NCBI GenBank assembly: GCA_011033025.1
Contig: WFMF01000157.1
Location: 1-64,000 of the forward strand
Source: Beroe forskalii
Lineage: Eukaryota > Ctenophora > Nuda > Beroida > Beroidae
DNA: 64,000 nt
Direction: 5' to 3'
In this document: positions 1 to 22,300 of the stretch, one piece after another
Layout: every line of letters starts with the position of its first letter
Numbering within the stretch: the first letter of the stretch is position 1
Notes under the pieces: generated by a model
Told to the model about the DNA's origin: nothing
Seen by the model: the letters and a program-made list of their open reading frames with translations, nothing else
Database searches by the model: none
Translations under genes and position numbers: made by a program

Positions 1-128
1 CCACCCATTTTTCGTCTTTTATGGGGGTGAAAAGTCACGTTTTTCGGCCTGAAAACTGCCTTTTTTCGACCCTTATTCGATATAGAGGTCTCGAGGGAGG
101 TAATTACCCATCCTGTTAGCAGTGAATC

Positions 129-8393
<8,265 letters not shown>

Positions 8394-9319
8394 TTAATTA
8401 ATTAATTGAACTGGAGCTATCACTAACACTTAATAGGCCAATTATAATATTATGATGCGATATTAAGGACAATTTATGTGTTATATTTCGGATTCAAATT
8501 TGAAATTTACTGACTTGAATTACATATCGAATGCTATGTAATAGTGTTGTCTTCTGTTTTAGAGAATATCTTTTTTAAAGTTGAGATAAGCGATATACTT
8601 TTATTTTGGGATCATTTATCGCAAAACATCAAAAAGTTTGAGAAAAAGCTAATAAGGATTCTTTAATGTTTAAAATGTACATCAAAATGCTCAATCAATG
8701 ATCTTCTTCCGTCTTAGAGACTCCGTAGAAACTGCGAAAGTGTTATATTTTAGTATTTTCTGTTTAATATTGCCCTGAGCACCTTGTGATGTTGGTGTGT
8801 CTGTTCGAAGCTGGACTTCTGCGTATATTTGATTTATGATTCCAATGATTTTGAATTCACAATTTAAGATTAATTATTCCCAATTATGACATCCTTGTTT
8901 TCGTTGTTGATAGAATTAAGTACGAATTTTTGAACAGCTTCTTCGCTCTGTACGTGTACGTTGAAATGCCATGTTATTGAAAAAATGGACAATTTCCAGG
9001 AAATTTAGATTTACATAGCACAATGTACGTACATTGACGCGACAAATTGTTCAACTTTTCCGTACTTAAAAGTTTTTCGGGTACTGTGTGATCTACTGCG
9101 TAAATTCTAGAGCAATAAAATTACCGTGTGCTGTCTTCAACACTGCATTCCACAACTTGAATAGAGCATGTTACCTCGATCAACTTCAGCCATATCAGTT
9201 CGGATTATCAAGTTTTCTGATCAGTCATCAGCTCAAAATTATTCCACAATTAGCTAATTTGCTCCCGGGAGTTATAAATCATCAAAATTGATAATAAATG
9301 CACTGCAAATTTCATTACA
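8394..9319. other. V-ATPase 3' UTR and intergenic DNA
   Basis: The sequence after the stop is AT-rich with no further coding exon. Possible polyadenylation hexamers occur, for example AATAAA at about 9114. I see no repeat, RNA gene or other feature. Confidence 0.5.
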
Positions 9320-9636
9320 GTTGCCATGGCAACATACAAAACTGAGAACTGTTGCTTAATAACTGCACAATGTTGGCAACTCCGGATGGCAGGGCTCGAC
9401 CAATGAAAGGGCGTAAAAGGAGCTCGTAGGAACTGATCGCGCAATGCTACGATCAATTGCTGCGAGCAGAAACTCTGGCCAATGAGCGCGCGTTATCACT
9501 GCATGGCAACCCGAGAGCTTCGTCCGTTGTATTTTCTCTGTATTTAAACCGCGTGCTGGCCGTTTGTTACTCATGTTGCAGAGACCTTCCCGTGCGATTT
9601 GAGTTCCAAGATCTTCTTTGATTTTAGTCGAAATAG
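9320..9636 (+). promoter_or_regulatory. Putative promoter and 5' UTR exon of the LC8 cluster, with RFX X-box and TATA-like box
   Basis: GTTGCCATGGCAAC at 9320-9333 is a perfect palindromic X-box of the RFX family consensus. CCAAT motifs occur near 9399 and 9479. TATTTAAA at 9541-9548 could act as a TATA box. A donor-like site (aaatag, then gtacga) at 9636/9637 could end a noncoding first exon. It would splice to the acceptor ttctag at 9853, eight bases before the LC8 start codon. RFX factors are known to control ciliary genes, and LC8 is part of axonemal and cytoplasmic dynein; the link here is inference. Confidence 0.55.
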
Positions 9637-9861
9637 GTACGATCAAGGTCTTAATTTATCATTTGAACCTTTAGGCATCCCTGAAAAGTGAAAATAATCG
9701 AACTTTCCGATCGTTTTAGTTCTTCTGTTTTTTTAATCTGAAATCAAATGATTGAGTATTGACCCCACCCATTTGCCTTTGCTCAAAGTTCAATTTTACG
9801 CTGTGAAACTTCCTAATTTGAAATCTTAAATTTGATCATTTTCTGAGTTCTAGCTATCACT

Positions 9862-10291
<430 letters not shown>

Positions 10292-10409
10292 ACTGAAACG
10301 GACAGATCCCAAGGACTTCTTTTGATATTTTGTTGATGTCCAGAGCTTCTTGCCATGGTCAGGCCATGGTCCCAGAGAGATAATTCGACGGCCATGAGTT
10401 GTGAAAGTT

Positions 10410-10415
10410 AATAAA
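10410..10415 (+). terminator. Polyadenylation signal of LC8 copy 1
   Basis: AATAAA 119 bp downstream of the copy 1 stop codon, in a position usual for a short 3' UTR. It suggests copy 1 can end its own transcript. The following 10416-10831 is AT-rich with nothing recognisable until the next acceptor. Confidence 0.55.
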
Positions 10416-10831
10416 AGTGGGTTTGATATGGACTGATCAAGATAAGCATGGTCCTAATCGGATGCATTCCCCAAGATTAACTTCACTGCCAAATTTCAAA
10501 ATATAAGTTAGCAATCACGTGATTGCACATTTATTTTTAACTGATGTTTTTTATTGTATTAATTATCTAATTTGAATTTAATTAACACGTTTCTAAGTTA
10601 TTTTAGCATGCTGCTTCATTCGTCCAAACTTTCTAACTGAAGTCTTTTTGCTTGGCATTGGTCTTAACTTAGCTCCACTGCACTAAATTCATAGCAGTGA
10701 TCAGTTTGCATCGCTTAACTTAAAAGTTCTGACCAATTTATGTGATTATTTGTGTCAATTCACTTCAAAGACTTATTCTAAATCCAATTCATTATTCTAA
10801 CATCGAATCTAACTGAGTTCTAGCTATCACT

Positions 10832-12914
<2,083 letters not shown>

Positions 12915-13579
12915 ACTCTGGACAGAGGCTCTATGCCAGATATGTTTGTTCCATTCCATGATGTTTCCATAGCAACAGGAATTTAAATCAGATAGCAACA
13001 CCTCACAAGTCACACAGACCTTGAGAAGCGTTGAGATTCCCCAGACGTTCAGAGCAAAACGAATATGTCAGACTTTGCAATCCCCCAGGATACATTCCTT
13101 AGCCAGGACCAAAGAACTGATTCCTGTGCCCCATATTCTATTAAATGAATTATTGGAAGGTCTTCAGTCCTCATTATATGGCACATTTAATTTATTTAAC
13201 AGGACAATGTGAATTTTATTCAGATCATACTTGCAAGAACATTGTTTTATGCTTCACAGTTTCAGCTTGTCTTTTTGATCAATATTCGGGATTTCCGATT
13301 TAAAGTTTCTAAATTTCTTGTAACAGTGGTTATTGATTCCCTACATTCTATTTCAGATCGAATAAATCATTATCGTGTCATTTTCTCTCAGCTACATTTC
13401 TATTATAAACGGTTAGATATTTCTACTTGGCATTAGATTAATATGCTGACGTACTTTTTTTGAAGTTTAGAGCTGATTTTTACCCAAATAAGTAGATTTA
13501 TATTTCTTGACTTTTTCATTAACCATTCAATCGATCGAAAATGTTTGCCTAATACAATCAAATTTGAGTAGCTATCACT

Positions 13580-14036
<457 letters not shown>

Positions 14037-14325
14037 ATCTGGGTTTGTTGGGATATGGTACGGTGTATCAATATAGGGCAGAAGATAATGTCATTCGACC
14101 TTCCAGAACATTTGAAATCAGAGCATCACAATCATCAGACCACTAATTTCTTTTTAATTTGAAAAGTTTTATACGCGTAAATTATTCTGTATAAAATGTA
14201 TGATTATGTATTTGTTTATTTCTTCATTCATTCAATTAATTATACTGTTGCTGGATTAACATATGAGAAGTTTTTAAATTAGCCTTCGTGACCTAAATTA
14301 GCTTTCGTGACGTATCAAAGCGTGC

Positions 14326-14625
14326 ATGTGTCAACTTCAAGGCATACGTGCGTCCTTCAAGGCGTGCGCACGTCCTTCCAAGGCGTACGTACGTCCTTCA
14401 AGGCGTACGTACGTCCTTCCAAGGCGTACGTACGTCCTTCAAGGCGTACGTACGTCCTTCAAGGCGTACGTACGTCCTTCAAGGCGTACGTACGTCCTTC
14501 AAAGGCGTACGTACGTCCTTCAAAGACGTAGTTCGTCCTTCAAAGGCGTACGTACGTCCTTCCAAGGCGTACGTACGTCCTTCCAAGGCGTACGTACGTC
14601 CTTCCAAGGCGTACTTACGCGTTCC
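14326..14625. repeat. 20-bp CpG-rich minisatellite with CGTACGTACG core
   Basis: About 14 units of gtccttcaaggcgtacgtac, 20-21 bp long. The core GTACGTAC is self-complementary. Because one-base unit changes shift the frame, several meaningless frames stay open. It lies 290 bp after LC8 copy 3. Confidence 0.9.
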
Positions 14626-14900
14626 TAAGCCCGCATAGGTGTGCGTACGCGCAGCGCTTCCCTGTAAGTGTACGCTTCTGGGGAAGTGCGCCGCGCAACC
14701 CAAACAGGGCGATATACGTGTTTAGCAAGCGGGGCTGATTCTCGAGGTAGTCAGTCAACGTGAGACAAGATTTGATTTAAAATATTGGTCAGACAACGTC
14801 TGGCAAGAGTTTTGAGCCGCGCGCTCTAATTTAGCTGAGATCTGCTTGCGCGCGCGTTTAAAAAAAACTCATTTAAATTTTAGGTGGCGCGCACTCTATC
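14626..14900. repeat. Dispersed CpG-rich repeat, copy 1
   Basis: Motifs such as taagcccgcataggtgtgcg and acgtgtttagcaagcg recur near 40020-40240 and 50440-50670. The stretch is rich in GCGC. No coding potential is visible; it looks like a diverged interspersed element. Confidence 0.55.
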
Positions 14901-17395
14901 ACATGTAAACGCCACTCATCGGCGAGTAAAAATGCTTGCGCAGGGGACAAATTGTGAATTATCGAAAAGAGGGGTGCATGCAGTGGGAGTCCGGAGTTTC
15001 GACTTCCGAGAGCGTTTAGAGTTGCGTTAGAAGAATTTTAGGAATTTGCTGTGTACATAGACTTAGAGGTAATAGGCCAATAGGGCCGGCCACTGCGGTA
15101 CTGTCTAGGGGAGGACAATGTTGAATGTAAATGTTTCTGTGGAAAATGTGATCCTTTTGACAATTGACAAGCCCATAAGTGAAATAGAAGAAGAAGGTTC
15201 CAAGACCGCAAAATCGTAATCATCGTTCAATTTCAAAAGTTTATGAGGACAGAGGAATCGGCCACACTGCAAATTCACAATTCAACGTTTGGAGTTTTTC
15301 GTCTTCTCTATAAAGCTATAACAAGAATCCAGTTGAACAATAGCAAGCATCGCACTGATCATGTGACCTACAGCTTGCCTACATTCTGTACATAATACGT
15401 TCTGTGATGATGTGCTCGAATATAATGGACGGTGTTACATCATATAATGTGAGAATGATAGATTTCACAGCTTTGTTCTTTGCATGGTAAGAGCAGTTAT
15501 AACTTTGCTTTATATAATCTCCAGTCACGTATTCACAAGCAAGATAACTAGTTAGCTAGGTCGTTTGAGATGTACGTCTGATTGTAGGTATATATCGATA
15601 ATAAAAGTTCTCCCTGTGTTTTAGTCATACCCATCTGTTTTGTGTTCAGTTCTTTAGTTTAATGGCCTTTGTACTATTTGGGGAAAGTACATTTTCAATC
15701 ATTCAAACTTTCAAAGAGGTTTTCGTTGTTTGATTTATTGTTTATTTTGCTGTCAATCATTCAAACATTGTTTATATTTTTCAATACAGCACATAAAACT
15801 CCTGTCAAGCCCACCAATCGACATATTGTTGTCTGACATTGAACCTTCAACTTGAACCACGGTTATTGGTTGTAGTAGTAACCATGTCAACTGAATTACT
15901 ATACTAGGATACTGACAATTAAGGCATTTACTATAAATACTATCATTACAGTGCATTCCTACATACAGTTTACACAAGGCCTCAAGATTCTTTGACAAAT
16001 GTGTCAGTGTGCTAGCATCCTTGTTTAGTTGGAGTCATGCCAAAAGGTAGGCGTTTTAACTTCATCAGTTCACCATTCTAACCTATGATAATGACGTCAC
16101 TCTCACAGGCCTACTCGGTAGGCCTGTCCCTCCCTAGCATTTATATTGATGTAATTCAACACAGCCTTTTATTTTAATTTGATGATCTTAGCACCAGCTG
16201 GCATTAAGGTATGTTGTGTATCATCAATTCGTGTACATGTTGTTCAGAAGTGATCGTTGAAATGCCTTTTTTCAGTTTTAAATATACCCATTTTTAGATC
16301 TCCCTTCTTTTGCATTAATTATAAATAGCCGAGTTCCTTTAAAAAAAGTAAACTCCGATTTCTCACCGCTCGCACGCATTGAAAGTCTGTTAAATAGACA
16401 TCAGACGGTAGTCGGTAAATAGAACATGGTTTAAAAGTAATAACATTCAAACAACCATCTGCACACAGCTGTTCTAAGTACAACCCCTGAACTATCAAAT
16501 TAAGTCATTTGTACCGTATAGCTATATTGCTTCGTAATTACATAGATAATTATTTTATATTTAACAAGTTGGTTCGGGGAAATATAATTTTCCTAGTTCC
16601 ATCTGCAGCTTTTCCATGTGGTTGTGTTTGTCTCGATGTACTAAATTTGGCCAATATATTCCCCTATTTCTTCATTTATTCGTTACATTCATTCCTTTGC
16701 ATTGTCTTTCTTACGTGTTACATTCGTTCTAAATTTCCAAGATGGATGAATTTCCATTTTAATCATGAAATAGAATAGGTGCCCAGCTCCAATCTAGGTT
16801 CGTTTGTAACTTTCCAATCTATATGGATGAATTTCCATTTTAATTAGAATAGGTACCCAGCTACAATCTAGGTTCGTTTGTCACTGACAAAGCGCCAAAA
16901 ACCCCGGCCATGAAATTCGTCACTGGCTCCAATCTGTACAATTTTTACCAGTGTTTTCATATAATGTACATGTGTGTAGAGACTGTGTACACTGTACATT
17001 CATAGTTCTAGTTACCAAAAGCCAAGTATTGAAGAACAATGGAATTATCGTTGTGTTGTTTTAACAATGTGTTAGCAAACATCACCAATGATCTTGTTTA
17101 GAATGGAGCCGATGGGCATCAATGAAATATATTGGGGCTAAGTAATATATCGCGTTACACGAAGTTGTCCCTGGTTGTGTGATTTCACAGCTTTAATTCG
17201 ATTGAAACACTAAATATCATTATATTGTGGGTACTGAGTTGACCAGTGGTGGTTCTTTACCGTTCTCGTTTTTTTCGTATACACGCTGGTTTGACCGACT
17301 CATGTCTATGAAATTCTAGGCCTGGAAAGGTAAGAATTACTGTGGGCTAAAAACGGGCCATCATTTGTCAGATTGTATAGCGCAAAGTGTACCAC
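14901..17395. other. Gene-free intergenic DNA
   Basis: No exon pair with a recognisable product is visible on either strand. The only structure is a short direct duplication (about 80 bp) at 16740-16890 sharing the words ggatgaatttccattttaat and aatctaggttcgtttgt. Confidence 0.5.
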
Positions 17396-17420
17396 ACGGG
17401 ACCGATTTTTCGGTCCCGTT
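17396..17420. other. Perfect short hairpin
   Basis: ACGGGACCGA and TCGGTCCCGT form a 10-bp stem with a small T-rich loop. It stands alone in AT-rich DNA; function unknown. Confidence 0.5.
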
Positions 17421-17429
17421 AATTTGCTC

Positions 17430-18984
17430 ATACAAATTGCAATGCTGTCAGAGACATTATTTTCAATGAGATTATTTTCAATGAGATTATTTCAATATTT
17501 TCAATGAGATTACACGTCGCTTTTATTTATTTTACCCAGATTTCACGACTGCTTGATCCCATAGTCATACAAGCAGGGGTTCCCTTGCATTTGCATTGCA
17601 AATTTTGCAAACGTCCACAGAACATGTTATCATTATCACTATTTGTCATTTGCGTTGTTTAGGTTTTGCTTTTGTCTCTCAATTATATTTTAATGAATTG
17701 GTTAACCAAAAGTGAAGCCAAAAGTATAACATCTGCGCGCCACGAACCTCCTTCTTAAAAGTGATCATAAAGTTAAGGACACTTTTCATAATTAGGAACG
17801 CGAATTATTACTGTTCATGAAACGCAGACTTAGGGAGGGTTTATGATAAGTCTTCTTAATAATTAAATATTTAGGAAGTTCCTAAGAAGAATAACTAATA
17901 AGGTGTGTGCGAAATATTTTCTTAACTCAAGTTTCGTGAACTCCTGTTACGAGTTTTCTCGTAAGGGGGTATGAGCCCCTTAAAATCGATCATAAGTAAA
18001 TTCCTTAAGTGCACTTATCTCTGTTTGTGGAGGATTGTTTAGCGCATTAGGTGCACAAAACGCGGTTTTCTGGCTCCAGTTAATTTACTGAATACTGTGT
18101 GTTTCAAGACATGTGTCTAAATGCAAAATCCTAGAAAAATTATTTAAATTTTAGTGCTATTTGAAATAGGTATTAGGAAATGTAATCACTTATCTACAAA
18201 TTGAAATTGCACTACTTATCAAAATTGCACTACTGTCACATTTACTTGATTTTTAGAACCATTTGAAATTTGGACCCATGTCTTGAAACACCCTGTACAT
18301 ATTCCCATGCGGTCAAAGACGTTATTTTCAATGAGGTTATTGACGTAATTCATATATTTTTCCTGTTCGTCACCTAAATTTTACGACTATAGTAAATCTA
18401 ACAGTCTAATACACGAGCACGTACGAGCAAGAATTCCCTTGCAAAGGTCAGTAGAAGGGTTTATCGTTCACTCTGACTTCCTCGACTTTCGGACATTCCT
18501 TGAAATCACCCTTTTGCCATCTGTTTTGTTTAGTTAATTTACTGAATACTGTGTGTTTCAAGACATGTGTCTAAATGCAAAATCCTAGAAAAATTATTTA
18601 AATTTTAGTGCTATTTGAAATATGTATTAGGAAATGTAATCACTTATCTACAAATTGAAATTGCACTACTTATCAAAATTGCACTACTGTCACATTTACT
18701 TGATTTTTAGAACCATTTGAAATTTGGACCCATGTCTTGAAACACCCTGTACATATTCCCATGCGGTCAAAGACGTTATTTTCAATGAGGTTATTGACGT
18801 AATTCATATATTTTTCCTGTTCGTCACCTAAATTTTACGACTATAGTGAATCTAACAGTCTAATACACGAGCACGTACGAGCAAGAATTCCCTTGCAAAG
18901 GTCAGTAGAAGGGTTTATCGTTCACTCTGACTTCCTCGACTTTCGGACATTCCTTGAAATCACCTTTTGCCATCTGTTTTGTTT
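17430..18984. repeat. 454-bp tandem duplication plus an older diverged copy
   Basis: 18078-18531 and 18532-18984 are direct neighbours and nearly identical; I noticed only a few changes, such as one C missing from CCCTTTT in the second. A diverged third copy lies at about 17430-17760, sharing attttcaatgagattatt, ggttttgcttt and the accaaaagtgaa words. The family has duplicated at least twice here, once recently. Confidence 0.85.
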
Positions 18985-19361
18985 AGGTTTTGCTTTGATA
19001 TCTCAGTTACAGTAAAATAAGTTTACTAAAAGTGAAACCAAAAGTGAAAGATCTGCGTGTCTACTTGTGAATAGATTCGCTTAATAGAAACTTATCGGTC
19101 AAAAGATATTGAGGTAATAGTACGTTGTGTATTTGAATAATCAGAACCTGCAATATATATGGGGTAGGTGGAGCCCATTGCTCAAATATGGAGAAAACTT
19201 TGTGACCAAACTATCCCCCAGGATCATCGTATGTAAAATCGTAATCTGAAAACTAAACTAGGATCTAGGAGAAAACCTTGATGAGTTTTTGAAGTAGAAA
19301 GAGGAAGAATTGAAAAGGAAGAAAAAGATAAATAGAGAAAGAAGAAAAGATTTCCACATAG

Positions 19362-22300
19362 ATGCACCATGTTTCTTTCACTAAGATAACAATAGTTTTA
19401 GTGGTAGCATTCCTTAGGGGAAACAATGTAGAATGTCATCCCTCCCCTTCAGAAAATCTAGAAAATCCTGATTCAAAGACTTCACTGAATTCAAGAAACT
19501 CAGAACCAAAGACGCCAGAAAACTCAGAACCAAAGACGCCACAAAGTTCCATAAATTCAGAAGAACAGACATCAGAAAACTCAGAATCTTCAAAGGATTT
19601 CTCCAATGATAATTCCTCCATAAACGTGTCACTTGGGAGTCCAGATAGTAATTTTACAAATGTTTCAAGGGGAGGGGAGGAATTGGATCGGTCTGTGAGG
19701 ATTGTAAATGGGGACGATGTCAACTTGGGTCACCTACCATTCATGGTAAGAACACATTTATTCTAAGAATATTTACTATTTATCCGTTTTCATATGTACT
19801 TGAGTGTAGACAAGGTAAAGATAATAGGTATAAACAGTGTTGCCATGGCACCATTGCTACTTACTTAAGATGAACAAATGCTCTACTAGTACTTAGGACT
19901 TTGTTGTATGGCACTTAGTAAATAGTACTTGGTACATTGTAGGCAATATACATATTATTCACTTTACAAATTCATCTGTATATCTAGATTATAATGGTAA
20001 CTATAATCTTTGGTCAAGTTACCATGGTCACAATTTTACCAGGTGCGTCTACTCATGCAGCGTAACGGTGCAGTGTTTGTCTGTGGGGGCTCCTTACTAA
20101 CAGAGCACTGGGTGCTAACAGCAGCCCACTGTGTGACCATGGTACCATGTTACCATGGTAACACTGTGCTCTATAAGCATGTTACCAAGTAACCATGTTA
20201 CCAGGTGCGACTATTAATGCAGCGTAACGGTGCAGTGTTTGTATGTGGGGGCTCCCTCCTGACAGAGCACTGGGTGCTGACAGCAGCCCACTGTGTGACA
20301 GAAGACATGCAGATGGAGGGCAGCAACTTTACTTTCGTAATGGACGGGAATAGGATAATGGTAAGTGGTGGTTTTAGGGATTTGGTTTGTGTATGGCATG
20401 AGATAAGTATGGCAAGGTGCAACTGTACATATTCCGAGATCTAGATCAGTAGCAAGATCAATCTTTGTCATATGGGGATCAATAGATGCAGAAAATTGTG
20501 AGAAAAGGTTTCAATAAGATAAGACAGAGATAAACTGAAAGATAAAAAGGAGATAAATTGAGATTAAAAGGAGATAAACTGAGATGAAACCCCTCGCCAG
20601 GTAAAAGCAGGAGATGTTTCTCTAGACGAGGTGGAACACTCCCAGGAGGACAGATACGTGACTCAAGTGTACCTGCACCCCCAATACCACCCTTGGTACT
20701 TGAAGGTAACTGAGAAATCTTCTGCGGAATACTCAAACATAGTTGCGATGAAAATACCGCTGATTGCTGGCCAATAGATGGTTAAACTTTGATTTTGGCG
20801 CCATCAACTCGAAGATAAAACTCTTGATCATTATGCTCGTCTTCGCCCAGATCCTCTGATCCCCACAATCTGTCACTCCAAGAATCTCCTCTTTTATCCC
20901 CTAAACAATCCCTCCCTCAGGCGGACATAGCCCTACTCTACATCAAGGAAGGGTTCTACTTCACCCAGTACTCGCACAGCAACATTGACATTGTACAGAT
21001 AGCGAGTGAACTGCCTCCAGCAGGCACTACTGTCACAGTGGCAGGTAGGGATGAGAGGGATTAGGGATGGATGGGAGAGAGAAGGATGGGAGAGGAGGGA
21101 CGGCTTGACAAGGAATGGGAGAAGAATCTCCGGTTTTACGGAGGAAAAAGAGCGTAGTCGTTGAGGAAACATTGATTAACTGATAGAAGTGCCCCAAAAA
21201 AAACAAAGAAAAGTAAGATATGTAACTATCCCCATAAAACTCGGAATTAATCCCCACCAACCTCCCCAGGTTGGGGTAAGCAAGAGGATGGAGAGCTAGC
21301 CAGACTACTCCAGATGAACTCTTACCTGGTTCCTGATCAGGAGGCTTGTAGGATACACTACGCTAGTCTAGGGTGAGAGACTAGAGTCATATTTATGGTA
21401 GAGTACCAGTACAAAGTAGCAGCAAACATCATGATCAAGGTCTTAACAGCAAACATCAAGGTTTTAGCTTGATGACGTGAGGTCATTAAACCTAAAAACA
21501 GTTATTTTAAACCAAATCGGAGTTAAGTCATTCCAAAAAAGGTATAATTCCATCCTAATAATGCCTAATAAGGAATAACTGCCCAGGTACCACTTGGCTG
21601 CTGGTATGTGGTGTACGGGGGACTACGACATGACCTCGCACAGTGCGCAGGGAGACAGCGGGGGTCCTGTGTTCGTAAACAACGGGGGGATTTTCACTCA
21701 GGTACATTGCTATTTTGTAGGTTTGTACAGTGTACATTAAGAACGAACAATTGTCTTGTACAGTCCACAGTGTTCAGTTTAGGGTGTTCACTGATCTTTG
21801 TACATTGACCATGTAGAATGTGTCATGTACAGTGTATATCCCCCCTGCAACAACGGGGCATTTTCACTCAGGTACATAGTGTATACATTGATCATGTAGA
21901 AGGAGTTATTGTCTTGTACAGGATTACAGTGTAGAGTGTACATTGTATAGTGTACAGTATAGAGTATACGTTTTTCATTGATAATTGCACATTGACCATG
22001 TCTAATGTGTCATGTACAATGTATATTGGCAGTATATACATTGTATACAATACGTCCACTCTTACCTCCATCCACTCTCAGTACAATGTATAATTCCTTG
22101 TACAATGTATACTGTACACCACCCTCACTTCCTCCGCTCTCAGTACGGTTTAGTGAGTTGGGGAATAGACATGGAGGAAGTTGGGTCCCATGATTTCGAT
22201 GTGAACGCTGATGTGCCTTTCTACAAGCCTTGGATTGAGGAGACCCTGGTGAGTCAGAGTAGAAATGGCAATTGGAAGGGAACAATGCCTCAGAAGTGAC

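Noticed and set aside
14326-14640. CRISPR-like array
   Set aside because: The units are contiguous 20-bp repeats with no unique spacers, in a eukaryotic genome; it is a minisatellite.
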